DNA of 64,000 nt from DLAJ01 sp023663615 (GCA_023663615.1 JAMPHA010000007.1:5654-69653), one strand, 5' to 3'. Shown: positions 34,464-43,457, counted from the stretch's first letter. A program made the numbers and translations. Notes: generated from the letters alone by a model not told the origin.

Positions 34464-35081
34464 ATGGGAGATTATTTGTTCTTTAGTGTGTTGGGGTATC
34501 TGTCCGGCAGTATCATGTATGCGTATTGGACTGCGCGGATATTCGGGAAAAAAGACATTATTCAGTTGGCAAAAGATCATAATCCCGGCGTTGCGAATAC
34601 GTTTATGATTGCCGGCGTTCCGATCGGCATTCTGGCGCTGCTCTGCGAACTGCTCAAAGGCGCGCTGCCCGTCTATGCGGCGGCGCGGTTTTTGGACACC
34701 GCACGTCCGGCGTTTGCCGCAGTCATCTGCGCGCCGGTGATCGGGCATGCGTTTCCAATTCCGTTTCCGAAAAAACTTCGCGGCGGAAAAGCGATCGCAG
34801 TATCGTTTGGCTGTCTCATCGGGCTGTTTCCCGAAATACGTCCGTTGGAATACTTGGTTTTGTTCTATTTGTTCTTTTCACTGGTCGTCAAGGTATCACC
34901 GCATCTATACCGCTCGATCGTGACGTTTTTATGTTTTGCTCTGATGGTGTGGCTGAATGTGCCGGTGGTTTCCGTGCGTATCGGCTGTACGGCGATCGCG
35001 GCGGTCACGATTTTTAAGCATTGGGTGCAACATGCGGGAGAACCGCTGAAGCTGGGATTCGGGCTTCGCGCGGGAAAATAG
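34464..35081 (+). CDS. plsY: Glycerol-3-phosphate acyltransferase PlsY
   Basis: A membrane acyltransferase that moves an acyl group from acyl-phosphate to glycerol-3-phosphate, the first step of phospholipid synthesis. 205 residues with five or so membrane segments. The three conserved loops are visible: GYLSGSIMYAY, DHNPGVANTF (D-x-N-P-G) and RGGKAIAVSFG. A few positions differ from typical PlsY, for example HNPG and KAIAV instead of KGVA, so it may be a divergent second copy. ATG 34464 is chosen for the GAGGAGG upstream. Confidence 0.82.
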   Translation: MGDYLFFSVLGYLSGSIMYAYWTARIFGKKDIIQLAKDHNPGVANTFMIAGVPIGILALLCELLKGALPVYAAARFLDTARPAFAAVICAPVIGHAFPIPFPKKLRGGKAIAVSFGCLIGLFPEIRPLEYLVLFYLFFSLVVKVSPHLYRSIVTFLCFALMVWLNVPVVSVRIGCTAIAAVTIFKHWVQHAGEPLKLGFGLRAGK

Positions 35082-35232
35082 GACCGGGACTGAGCGGAAC
35101 GCAGCAGGAATTGACGGATTAAAAGCACGTTTTATTGGACTATGTAAATGCTATTCTTCTTTTCGGAAGCAGGCGCATACCGCCAAAATTCAATGGGCGG
35201 ATGCAGCAGGACGTTTGAAAAAGGAGGATCGC

Positions 35233-35337
35233 ATGATGAAGGGATACTATGTCAGAGACGGTTATATGGGGTATGTCGGGAACGGCTATATGCTTTTTGC
35301 AAGCGAGCAGGAATACAGAGAGTATTTGGAAGACTAG
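35233..35337 (+). CDS. 34-residue Tyr/Gly-rich small protein
   Basis: Starts ATG 35233 after an excellent AAGGAGG, and reads YYVRDGYMGYVGNGYMLFAS followed by an acidic end (QEYREYLED). Tyr and Gly are regularly spaced, as in a short beta hairpin. I recall similar short ORFs in Lachnospiraceae but no function is known to me. The ribosome site and the protein-like pattern argue that it is real although it is too short for standard gene callers. It stands alone between plsY and the epimerase gene. Confidence 0.65.
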   Translation: MMKGYYVRDGYMGYVGNGYMLFASEQEYREYLED

Positions 35338-35404
35338 AAATTAAAAGCTAAAAACTAAAACTAAAAGCGCAAAGTGAGCGTTTTAGAAAGCAGGGAGGAT
35401 TTCA

Positions 35405-36292
35405 ATGAGTCGCTATGAAGCAGACAACGGAGTGATCAAAATCGAAGTAGATTCGTTTGGTGCGGAGCTGAGATCGCTGCGTAGAGTATCGGACGGCAGA
35501 GAATATATGTGGAACGCCGATCCGAAGTATTGGAAGCGCACGTCGCCCGTATTGTTTCCGCTTGTCGGAAGCCTGCAGGGAGGGCGGTACACCTATGAGG
35601 GAAAAACCTATGCGATGTCCCAGCACGGTTTTGCACGCGACATGGAGTTTACCTTGATCGGAGAGGGCAAAGGACAAAAGCCGGAGCTGTGGTTTGAACT
35701 GCGTGACAGCGAAGAGAGCAGGGCGCGTTATCCGTTTCCGTTCCTTCTGCGGGTCGGTTATGTGCTGGAGGGCGCGGGCGTGAAGGTGCACTGGCAGGTG
35801 GAGAATACGGGGGACACCGTCATGTATTTTTCGATCGGCGGACATCCGGCATTTTTATGCCCCATTGACGGGGGTGCAAAGCAGAGCGATTATCTGATCG
35901 GTTTTGACACCGACAGAGCGCTTGTCAGCACGGTGATCGGCAGGGACGGACTTGCGTCGGAACGGAAAAAGATCTATGCGCTGACGGAGGGAATCTTACC
36001 GATCGACGAGCATCTGTTTGACGAAGATGCGCTGATCATAGAGCACGATCAGGCGCACCGCGTATCGCTGATGACAAAAGAAAAGAAGCCGTATCTGACC
36101 GTTTCTTTTGACGCGCCGTTGTTTGGCATCTGGTCGCCGCCGCGCAAGAACGCGCCGTTTATCTGCATCGAGCCGTGGTACGGGCGCTGTGACGCCGAGA
36201 ATTTCCATGGAACGCTGGAAGAACGCGAGTGGGGCAATGCGCTTGCGCCGGGGGAGCGGTTTGCATCGGTTTATACGATCGAGGCGGAGTAA
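35405..36292 (+). CDS. Aldose 1-epimerase family protein (LacX-like)
   Basis: A 295-residue beta-sandwich protein of the galactose mutarotase superfamily, the branch of LacX and YeaD-type proteins, which interconvert alpha and beta anomers of hexoses or hexose-6-phosphates. Motifs: SFGAELRSLR, FPLVGSL, QHGFARDMEF with a catalytic His, and GGHPAFLCP with the second His; late ICIEPWYG carries the Glu expected to act as base. ATG 35405 has AGGAGG 8 bases upstream. A perfect terminator follows the gene. Confidence 0.88.
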   Translation: MSRYEADNGVIKIEVDSFGAELRSLRRVSDGREYMWNADPKYWKRTSPVLFPLVGSLQGGRYTYEGKTYAMSQHGFARDMEFTLIGEGKGQKPELWFELRDSEESRARYPFPFLLRVGYVLEGAGVKVHWQVENTGDTVMYFSIGGHPAFLCPIDGGAKQSDYLIGFDTDRALVSTVIGRDGLASERKKIYALTEGILPIDEHLFDEDALIIEHDQAHRVSLMTKEKKPYLTVSFDAPLFGIWSPPRKNAPFICIEPWYGRCDAENFHGTLEEREWGNALAPGERFASVYTIEAE

Positions 36293-36311
36293 GACGGTGG
36301 ATTCTCTGAAT

Positions 36312-36347
36312 CGAAATCAGGGCGGCTGTGAAGCCGCCCTGATTTCG
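36312..36347. terminator. Terminator after the epimerase gene
   Basis: A perfect 16-bp stem with a GTGA loop (CGAAATCAGGGCGGCT and its complement). Only a short T stretch, but very stable. Confidence 0.8.
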
Positions 36348-36354
36348 TAATTCC

Positions 36355-36484
36355 AAAAGAACTGCCAGCGGCAGTTCTTTGAAAGCGTGCGAAGCACGAT
36401 TTCTTAACCTATAGGAATTTTCATAACCTGTGAAGAATTGCGTCAGCAATTCTTCGAAAGGACGCTTCGCGTCCTTTTTTACGT
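36355..36484. repeat. Modular hairpin repeat, copy B (four stems)
   Basis: Stems in order: GAACTGCC/GGCAGTTC, CGTGC/GCACG, GAATTGC/GCAATTC and GGACGC/GCGTCC, with loops of 3 or 4 bases. Linkers TTTGAAAG, GATTT.TTAAC, TATAGGAATTTTC and the end TTTTTTACGTA recur in the copy at 62514-62623. The end overlaps the stop codon of the minus-strand ABC gene. Confidence 0.8.
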
Positions 36485-39166
36485 ATCTGACCGCAATGCG
36501 ATAACCGGATCCTTTTTCGATGCGATCCGCGATGGGAACAGCCCCGCAATCACGGTGAGCAGCATACTGATGATGACGAGAATGACTGCACCTGCGGCGG
36601 GAAGCTTCGCGACGCCCTTAATATCCGCCAAATGCTCGATAATGAGATTGATCGGAATATCCAGAAGGACGGTCACAAGGATACCGATCACACCGGCGCT
36701 GAATCCGATAATGATAGTCTCCGCATTGAACACGCGGGAAATATCGCGTTTCGACGCGCCGATACTGCGCAGGATACCGATTTCCTTTGTGCGCTCCAGT
36801 ACGGAAATATAAGTGATGATGCCGATCATGATGGAGGACACGACAAGGGAGATACCGACGAACGCGATCAAAATATAGGAGATCGCATTGATGATCGTGC
36901 TGACGGAGGACATTAAAAGTCCGACATAGTCCGTGTAACTGATGACTTTGCCGTCTTCGCCTGCGGCGGTCATGGAATCGTTGTACGCGTCAATAATGTC
37001 AATGATCTTATCCTTATTTTCAAACGAATTTGCATAGAGCCGGATGGAAGAAGGCGCGTCCAAATCGGCAACGCCTAATTGCGTCAGGTTGCCCTCATAG
37101 GTTGCATCCGTATACTGTGAACCCATGATGGAGGAAAACATTTGCAGAATCTCATCCTCGCTCATGATGGAGAAATACTGCATCATGGTCGCCTGCTCCT
37201 CCGGAGTGAGCGTAGCGGCGTAGGCATTGACGTCGTCCATCGTATATTCCGGCGCCTCGTTGTCATCGGACGGAAATTCGAGACCCGTGAACACGTCGAT
37301 TTCGGGATTTTCTTTTTGCGCGCGGACGATCTCGGAGGCGTTGGTCTCATTGATGACATAGGCGGTTAAGTCCGCGGTATAGCCGAGCGTTCCCGTGATG
37401 CTGCTGGCAACCGCTTCCTCGTTTGGACGGATGATGCCGACGATGCGCACGTCGATACCCTGATCGACGACGGTCTTGAGCGTATCGCTCTTTTTGCTTA
37501 AGTCCGTCCATGTGCCGGTCGTCTCGTCATAGGAATAATAGTCGGACGGCAGGACAAGCTTAAAGGAGGTCGAAAGCATTTCATCAAAGGAAAAGCTGAC
37601 CTGCGTTGTCTCAAAGGTTTCGCCCTGTATGAGGGAGTTCATGATCTCGGAAAGCTCATCCTGAGATTTTAAGTTCAGCGTATAGAGTACATAATCGCTG
37701 ATCTCATTGTTCTGATCGACCACGAGCACAAGCTCGTCATAACGCTCCGGCCATCTTCCGGCAACGACGTCATATTGGGAATCGAGCAGCGTCTGGTCGC
37801 CGATCAATTCTTCAAAAATGACGCTGCTTCCGTAGGTCGTGCTCATGGTGCTGCCGACATTATTACTATAGGTGACGCCCATCATATCATCCATCAGGTT
37901 CGACGGGTTGACTTTAATAATGTCTCCCGACGTATCCGCAGAATACAGATTGACGGAGATCGGGTAGCCGTACTGCACCGAGCTTAAGTAATCGTTGATT
38001 TCGTTTGTCTCATCATCCAGATATTCTTTGAAGGCGGCAAGATCGTTTTCCGTCAGTTCGGCGAGAACGGAGCTCATCATTTCCGTCATGATGTCATTGG
38101 AATAAATGGTGTTCTCGTCGCGTGCGGCGAGTTCTTCCTCGTCAAGGTTCGTGCCCATCATGGACTGCATGATACTGGTGTAGTCAACGCTTTCTGATTG
38201 CAGCATGATCGGGTAGGAGGAGAGCGTGTCTTCCTGCACGCGGTCAATATATGCCTGTAATCCGTGCGAGAGCGAAAGAATCAGGGCAATGCCGATGATG
38301 CCGATGCTCCCGGCGAAAGCGGTCAGAAATGTCCGCGCCTTTTTTGTCATCAGGTTGTTCGTGCTGAGTGAGAGCGCGGTAAAAAAGGACATGGAAGTCC
38401 GTTTTTTTCTGCCTTTATTTGTCTTTTTTACCGTCGCATCGGCAGCGTGCTTCTGGATCGCTTCCGTCTGGATCTGATATTCGCCGTCCGAGAACGGGTT
38501 GGAGTCGTCCGTCACCTTGCCGTCGAGCAGCTTGATGATGCGTGTCGAATAGGTTTCGGCAAGATCGGGATTGTGCGTGACCATGATAATCAGGCGGTCG
38601 CGGGAAATTTCTTTTAAGAGCTCCATAATCTGCACGGAGGTCGTGGTGTCGAGCGCGCCGGTCGGTTCATCCGCAAGCAGAATTTCGGGATCGTTGACTA
38701 ACGCGCGCGCAATGGCAACGCGCTGCATCTGTCCGCCGGACATCTGGTTCGGGCGCTTATGAAGCTGGTCGCCGAGTCCGACCTGAATGAGCGCTTCCTT
38801 TGCGCGGGCGCGCCGCTCCGATTTGGAGACGCCGGAGAGCGTGAGCGCAAGCTCGACATTGGAAAGCACGCTCTGGTGAGGAATCAGGTTGTAATTCTGG
38901 AATACAAAGCCGATCGAGTGATTGCGGTACGTATCCCAGTCGCGGCTTTTATATTTTTTGGTGGAAATGCCGGAAACAATGAGATCCCCCGTCGTGTAAC
39001 GGTCCAGACCGCCGATGATGTTGAGCATCGTTGTCTTGCCGCAGCCGGACGGTCCTAAGATGGAGACAAATTCGCTCTTGCGGAAATTCAGGCTGATCCC
39101 GCGCAACGCTTCGACGGTCGTATCGCCCGCCGTGTAGTTTTTCGTGATATTTTTGAGTGACAGCAT
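36479..39166 (-). CDS. MacB-like ABC transporter, ATPase fused to FtsX-type permease
   Basis: An 895-residue fusion. Residues 1-230 are the ATPase: Walker A GPSGCGKTT, signature MSGGQMQRVAIARAL, Walker B ILLADEPTGALD. After a membrane helix near residue 285 comes a large extracytoplasmic domain (about 310-740), rich in Asp, Ser and Tyr, then three membrane helices in the FtsX-type arrangement (SYILIAFVGISLVVSS, ILVTVLLDIPIN, AAGAVILVIISMLLT). Such transporters act in peptide-antibiotic resistance or envelope signalling. Start at 39166 is chosen for GGAAAGG upstream; the frame is open to 39217 without a ribosome site. Confidence 0.9.
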   Translation of the reverse strand: MLSLKNITKNYTAGDTTVEALRGISLNFRKSEFVSILGPSGCGKTTMLNIIGGLDRYTTGDLIVSGISTKKYKSRDWDTYRNHSIGFVFQNYNLIPHQSVLSNVELALTLSGVSKSERRARAKEALIQVGLGDQLHKRPNQMSGGQMQRVAIARALVNDPEILLADEPTGALDTTTSVQIMELLKEISRDRLIIMVTHNPDLAETYSTRIIKLLDGKVTDDSNPFSDGEYQIQTEAIQKHAADATVKKTNKGRKKRTSMSFFTALSLSTNNLMTKKARTFLTAFAGSIGIIGIALILSLSHGLQAYIDRVQEDTLSSYPIMLQSESVDYTSIMQSMMGTNLDEEELAARDENTIYSNDIMTEMMSSVLAELTENDLAAFKEYLDDETNEINDYLSSVQYGYPISVNLYSADTSGDIIKVNPSNLMDDMMGVTYSNNVGSTMSTTYGSSVIFEELIGDQTLLDSQYDVVAGRWPERYDELVLVVDQNNEISDYVLYTLNLKSQDELSEIMNSLIQGETFETTQVSFSFDEMLSTSFKLVLPSDYYSYDETTGTWTDLSKKSDTLKTVVDQGIDVRIVGIIRPNEEAVASSITGTLGYTADLTAYVINETNASEIVRAQKENPEIDVFTGLEFPSDDNEAPEYTMDDVNAYAATLTPEEQATMMQYFSIMSEDEILQMFSSIMGSQYTDATYEGNLTQLGVADLDAPSSIRLYANSFENKDKIIDIIDAYNDSMTAAGEDGKVISYTDYVGLLMSSVSTIINAISYILIAFVGISLVVSSIMIGIITYISVLERTKEIGILRSIGASKRDISRVFNAETIIIGFSAGVIGILVTVLLDIPINLIIEHLADIKGVAKLPAAGAVILVIISMLLTVIAGLFPSRIASKKDPVIALRSDT

Positions 39167-39233
39167 AGGAAAACACCTTTCCGTGACCTGAATGCAGGCA
39201 CAACTTTTTTGAGTCAAAAGAAAAATCGTTTAC

Positions 39234-39262
39234 ATTATCACGGAAAAAGCGCGCAAATGCAA
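39234..39262 (-). promoter_or_regulatory. Promoter candidate of the MacB-like gene
   Basis: On the minus strand: TTGCAT, 17-bp spacer, GATAAT, about 70 bp upstream of the start at 39166. Confidence 0.5.
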
Positions 39263-39324
39263 GTAGTTCAGGCGGGATTTTCTAAAGATTTAATAATTGT
39301 TAAAGAAGAATTGAAAACAAAAGG

Positions 39325-39353
39325 TAGATAGAAAAACATTTTCATGCTAAAAT
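39325..39353 (+). promoter_or_regulatory. Promoter candidate of the purine genes
   Basis: TAGATA, 17-bp spacer, TAAAAT, with TG one base before the -10 (extended type). No purine riboswitch core was recognised between here and GTG 39410. Confidence 0.45.
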
Positions 39354-39409
39354 AAAACGAAAATGCAGACGATGAAAATCCGGATGAACAAAAAGAGGAG
39401 GAAGGCAGA

Positions 39410-40123
39410 GTGAAGGCAGTATCATTGGAGCAGGAATTGTCCGGCAGCACCTATCCGGGCAGGGGGATCCTGATCGGCAGGTCAAAGGACGGCGCGTATG
39501 CGGTCGCGGCGTATTTTATCATGGGAAGAAGCGTAAACAGTCGGAACCGCGTGTTTGTGGAGGACGGCGAGGGCATCCGCACACAGGCGTATGATGCGTC
39601 GAAGCTGACCGATCCAAGCCTTGTGATCTATGCGCCGGTCCGCGTCCTTGGTGAAAAGACCATTGTGACGAACGGCGATCAGACCGATACAATCTATGAG
39701 CTTATGCAGAAAGGGCAGACATTGGAACAGGCGCTCCGTATCCGCGAATATGAGCCGGATGCGCCGAATTATACGCCGCGCATTTCCGCTGTTATGGAGA
39801 TACAGGACGGCGGCTATCGCTTTGCCATGTCCATCTTAAAGAGCGACCGCGGAGAAGCGGGACATTGCTGCCGCTATACCTTTGATTACGAGAACCCGAA
39901 AGCGGGGGAGGCACGTTTTCTCCACACCTATCAGGGAGACGGCGATCCGCTGCCGAGCTTTGAGGGCGAGCCCGCGGTCGTTACGCTTGACGGAACGATC
40001 GACGAGCTGACGGAGCGTATCTGGAACAGCTTAAACGAGGAGAATAAAGTTTCTCTTTTTGTCAGATATATCAGGATCGCGGACGGCGCCTATGAAAGCC
40101 GGATTGTCAATAAGAACAAATAA
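39410..40123 (+). CDS. IMP cyclohydrolase, PurO-like
   Basis: A 237-residue protein of the IMP-cyclohydrolase family (PurO-like), first described in Archaea, which closes the ring of FAICAR to give IMP in the last step of purine synthesis. Family features: YPGRGILIGRSKDG, AVAAYFIMGRSVNSRNRVF and APNYTPRISAVME. The start is GTG 39410 after GAGGAAGG. The standalone AICAR transformylase follows 23 bp downstream, so the pair replaces the usual bifunctional PurH. The activity is inferred from family and neighbour. Confidence 0.85.
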   Translation: MKAVSLEQELSGSTYPGRGILIGRSKDGAYAVAAYFIMGRSVNSRNRVFVEDGEGIRTQAYDASKLTDPSLVIYAPVRVLGEKTIVTNGDQTDTIYELMQKGQTLEQALRIREYEPDAPNYTPRISAVMEIQDGGYRFAMSILKSDRGEAGHCCRYTFDYENPKAGEARFLHTYQGDGDPLPSFEGEPAVVTLDGTIDELTERIWNSLNEENKVSLFVRYIRIADGAYESRIVNKNK

Positions 40124-40146
40124 AAAGAGCAAAACGGAGGTTTCCC

Positions 40147-41325
40147 ATGAACGAATTGGAATTAAAATACGGATGCAACCCGAATCAGAAGCCGAGCCGG
40201 ATTTTTATGGAAAACGGGGAAGAACTGCCGATCCGCGTGTTGAACGGAAAGCCGGGTTACATCAATTTTCTGGACGCATTAAACGGCTGGCAGCTTGTGA
40301 AAGAATTAAAGCAGGCGGCGGGACTGCCGGCTGCGGCGTCCTTTAAGCATGTGTCCCCGGCGGGCGCGGCGGTCGGGATCGCGCTCACCGAAGTGGAAAA
40401 AAAGATTTACTGGGTGGATGAGAGCATTGCGCTGACGCCGCTTGCAAACGCCTATGCGAGGGCGCGCGGCGCGGACAGAATGTCCTCGTTCGGCGATTTT
40501 ATTTCCCTCTCCGACCCGTGCGATAAGGCGACGGCGCTTCTGATTAAAAAAGAAGTGTCCGACGGCGTGATCGCGCCGGGCTATGACGAGGATGCGCTCG
40601 CGATCTTAAAAGCCAAAAAGAACGGGAATTACAATATTATTCAGATCGACGCTTCCTATGTGCCGCAGGCGGTGGAGCGCAAACAGGTATACGGCGTTAC
40701 GTTTGAGCAGGGGCGCAACGAGCTGCGGATCGACCGCGCGCTGCTTAACAATCTCGTAACGGAAAACAAGGAAATCCCGGATGAGGCAAAGATCGACTTA
40801 CTGATCGCGCTCATCACCTTAAAATATACGCAGTCCAATTCGGTGTGCTACACAAAGGGCGGTCAGGCGATCGGCATCGGCGCCGGGCAGCAGTCGCGCA
40901 TTCACTGTACGCGCCTTGCGGGAACGAAGGCGGACAATTGGTTTTTGCGCCAGAATCCGAAAGTGCTGGACTTAGAGTTCGTGGACGACATCAAACGCGC
41001 GGATCGGGACAATTCCATTGATCTTTACATTGGCGACGAGTATGAGGATCTTCTTGCCGAGGGAACGTGGCAGAAGTTCTTCAAGGTAAAGCCGGAAGTG
41101 TTTACGCGGGAAGAAAAGCGCGCGTGGCTTGATAAAATGACAGGCGTGTCGCTCGGCTCGGATGCGTTTTTCCCGTTCGGGGACAATATCGAGCGGGCGC
41201 ATAAGAGCGGCGTAATGTATGTGGCGCAGCCGGGCGGTTCCGTGCGTGACGACAATGTCATCGATACCTGCAACAAATACGGCATGGCAATGTGCTTTAC
41301 GGGAATCCGCCTGTTCCATCATTAA
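40147..41325 (+). CDS. Standalone AICAR transformylase (PurH transformylase domain)
   Basis: A 392-residue protein corresponding only to the transformylase half of PurH. It transfers a formyl group from 10-formyl-THF to AICAR. Start NELELKYGCNPNQKP, then SFKHVSPAGAAVG with the catalytic Lys-His, and later QSNSVCYTKGGQAIGIGAGQQSR and DAFFPFGDNI, both diagnostic. The cyclohydrolase half of PurH is absent; the gene just upstream supplies that step. ATG 40147 has ACGGAGG upstream. A short GC-rich hairpin follows. Confidence 0.92.
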   Translation: MNELELKYGCNPNQKPSRIFMENGEELPIRVLNGKPGYINFLDALNGWQLVKELKQAAGLPAAASFKHVSPAGAAVGIALTEVEKKIYWVDESIALTPLANAYARARGADRMSSFGDFISLSDPCDKATALLIKKEVSDGVIAPGYDEDALAILKAKKNGNYNIIQIDASYVPQAVERKQVYGVTFEQGRNELRIDRALLNNLVTENKEIPDEAKIDLLIALITLKYTQSNSVCYTKGGQAIGIGAGQQSRIHCTRLAGTKADNWFLRQNPKVLDLEFVDDIKRADRDNSIDLYIGDEYEDLLAEGTWQKFFKVKPEVFTREEKRAWLDKMTGVSLGSDAFFPFGDNIERAHKSGVMYVAQPGGSVRDDNVIDTCNKYGMAMCFTGIRLFHH

Positions 41326-41340
41326 AAAAGAAAGGAAGGG

Positions 41341-41360
41341 GGCGCGGGCGGCGCCTCTTT
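41341..41360 (+). terminator. Weak terminator after the AICAR transformylase gene
   Basis: GGCGC/GCGCC stem of 5 bp with a 5-base loop, followed by TCTTTT. It lies just ahead of the next ATG. Confidence 0.4.
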
Positions 41361-41366
41361 TCGCAT

Positions 41367-43208
41367 ATGAAAAAAGAACGATTTTTGGGAATGCTGAAGG
41401 CGCTTTTCCATTACAATTTCAGAACGCTGTTTTTCTTTGAGGTGTTTTTCAAGCTTGCCGCCTATGGTTTATTCACGCCGCTTTTTTTGCGGCTCGTCGA
41501 GTTCTCGATCGGAAAAGCGGGGCTTCATTACCTTTCCGCGGCGGCGATGGGGCGCTTTTTTGCCTCGCCGTGGACATGGGCGGTTCTTGTGCTGATCATG
41601 GTGCTCGTTGCCTGTTATGTGGTGGCGGACGTGACGGTCGTAACGATCTGTGTGGACTGTTCGCGCCGCGGGGAATATGTGAGCGGGCATACGCTTTTGT
41701 GGGAGGCGCTGAAGGCGGTCGGGCGGATGTTTTACTGGCGCAATCTGCCGATCCTGCCGCTTTCCCTTGTGCTGCTGCCGGTGCTCAGTTTTTCTTTTTT
41801 AACCGGGTATGTGACGAGCATCCGCCTGCCGGAGTTTATGGAGAATCTGCTGTTTGGTTTTCTGCGCCAATATTGGGTGCTGCTCCTTTTTCTGGTGCTT
41901 GTGCTCGTTGCGGCGTTCCGGTTCATTTACGGAATCTTTTATTATATTTTGGAAAAAAAGAATTGCGTGGAGGCGTGTAAAAGCAGCCATTACCTGATCT
42001 ACCGGGCATATTTTCAGGATTTCCTGCGGCTGCTCATCTGGCAGGTCGTCAGCTATTTTGCCTATCTGGCGATCGTGGCGCTGCTCATTCTTTTCATCAT
42101 CGGCGTATCGTCGCTGCTGCGGGAGAGGGAATTTATCCACGCGGTCATGATCTCGGCGATCGACTGGATGATGGGGATCGTTGCCGTACTTTTTTCCTGC
42201 GCGATCGTGCCGTTGTCCACGATTTTTCTGTCGCACATGTTTTACCGGAACAAGGCGCTGATAGGCGAGCCAGTGCAGACGGTTTTTGTGAAGACAAGGG
42301 AATCGTCCCTGTCGGCGAAAGAAAAACGGATCGTGCTGCTGATCGCGGTTTTGGCGCTTGTGCTTGTCAATGTGCGCAATGTGCAGCATTTCACGGACGG
42401 CGCGTTCAGCGATGCGGCCGAGATCGCGCATCGGACGGAAGTGACGGCGCACCGGGGATATTCGTCCGGTTATCCCGAAAATACGATGCCGGCGTTTTTG
42501 GCGGCGATGGATGCCGGTGCGGACTGGATCGAGCTGGATGTGCAGCAGACGGCGGACGGCGAGGTCGTTGTCATGCACGATTCGAATTTCAAGCGGACGG
42601 CGGGCGTTGACCGGAATGTGTGGGATATGGCGTATCGGGAAGTCGCGGAGCTGGACGTCGGAAGCTTCTGCGCGCCGGAGTTTGCGGGAACGCATGTCAG
42701 CACGCTGGCGGAGGTGTTGGAGGAGTGCGGCGGAAGAATCAAGCTGAATATCGAGATCAAACCGACGGGACATGAGACGGATCTTGTAGAGCGCGTCGTA
42801 TCGCTGGTACGGGAGTATGATGTTGTGGAGGACTGTGTGGTCGCGAGCATGTCCTATTCCGTGCTGGAAGAAGTAAAGGCGCTGGATGAGGAGGTTCAGA
42901 CCGTATATGTGATGCAGTCGGCGTACGGCAATTTTGCCGATCTGAAGGATGCGGATCATTTCAGCGTGCGGTACAATTATGTGACGGATTCTATGGTGGA
43001 CACGGTTCATGCGCAGGGAAAGGAGCTGTACGCATGGACGATCAACACGCAGAAGCTCATGGAGCAGGTGCTGTCGCGCGGGGTGGATAATCTGATTACT
43101 GATCAGCCGGAGACGGCGCGGCGCGTGGTGTTCGAGACGGAGAGCAGCACGGTCTTAAACCGCTATATCAAGATGCTGACGGATTGGTTTCAGCTGCAGC
43201 CCAGATAG
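41367..43208 (+). CDS. Membrane glycerophosphodiester phosphodiesterase
   Basis: A 613-residue protein. The first 340 residues form a membrane domain with about seven hydrophobic segments, as in the GDPD-associated membrane family. The C-terminal catalytic domain has TAHRGYSSGYPENT, IELDVQQTADG (metal-binding E-x-D), VMHDSNFKRT (second His) and LNIEIKP. It should split glycerophosphodiesters, perhaps from lipoteichoic-acid turnover, to glycerol-3-phosphate and an alcohol. The start ATG 41367 has only a distant AAGGAAGGGGG upstream. Compare the small soluble GDPD at 7409, which lacks the Glu of the NIEIK motif. Confidence 0.88.
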   Translation: MKKERFLGMLKALFHYNFRTLFFFEVFFKLAAYGLFTPLFLRLVEFSIGKAGLHYLSAAAMGRFFASPWTWAVLVLIMVLVACYVVADVTVVTICVDCSRRGEYVSGHTLLWEALKAVGRMFYWRNLPILPLSLVLLPVLSFSFLTGYVTSIRLPEFMENLLFGFLRQYWVLLLFLVLVLVAAFRFIYGIFYYILEKKNCVEACKSSHYLIYRAYFQDFLRLLIWQVVSYFAYLAIVALLILFIIGVSSLLREREFIHAVMISAIDWMMGIVAVLFSCAIVPLSTIFLSHMFYRNKALIGEPVQTVFVKTRESSLSAKEKRIVLLIAVLALVLVNVRNVQHFTDGAFSDAAEIAHRTEVTAHRGYSSGYPENTMPAFLAAMDAGADWIELDVQQTADGEVVVMHDSNFKRTAGVDRNVWDMAYREVAELDVGSFCAPEFAGTHVSTLAEVLEECGGRIKLNIEIKPTGHETDLVERVVSLVREYDVVEDCVVASMSYSVLEEVKALDEEVQTVYVMQSAYGNFADLKDADHFSVRYNYVTDSMVDTVHAQGKELYAWTINTQKLMEQVLSRGVDNLITDQPETARRVVFETESSTVLNRYIKMLTDWFQLQPR

Positions 43209-43457
43209 AAGTGTGAAGAGAAATTCTAAGTCCGCAGAAGACGCGGACAAAGAATTTCTAAGATTTGCTACGCAAATCCTCTTCATACCGAAGAATGTCC
43301 TGTCGGACATTCTTCACGAATGATGGTATTGTTGTAAGATACGTTCAGTTAATCATTTTTAGAAGAATCGCAGAGCGATTCTTCGTGAGTGTGAAGAGAG
43401 AATGATGGTATTGTTGTAAGACAGGTTTAGTTAGTCATTTAGAGGAGGGGGACGAAT
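43209..43457. repeat. Hairpin-rich gap with a 41-bp direct repeat
   Basis: Four hairpins: a nested one (AGAAATTCT/AGAATTTCT around GTCCGC/GCGGAC), GATTTGC/GCAAATC, GAAGAATGTCC/GGACATTCTTC, and GAAGAATCGC/GCGATTCTTC. Direct repeats at 43318-43358 and 43400-43440 (both GAATGATGGTATTGTTGTAA at the start) differ at four positions; GTGTGAAGAG also occurs twice. It belongs to the same style of element as 36355-36484. Confidence 0.75.

Noticed and set aside
35148..35351. 67-codon frame around the 34-residue gene
   Set aside because: It runs in another frame over the small gene, which has the ribosome site and the protein-like pattern.
39354..39409. Purine riboswitch ahead of the purine genes
   Set aside because: The leader is too short and lacks the two kissing loops and core residues.
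41799..43010. 403-codon minus-strand frame opposite the membrane GDPD gene
   Set aside because: Arg/His/Asp-rich composition and full overlap with a well-supported gene; a typical GC-driven shadow.
43209..43457. Possible CRISPR array
   Set aside because: Repeats are few, of unequal spacing, with hairpins of different sequence and no cas genes nearby.
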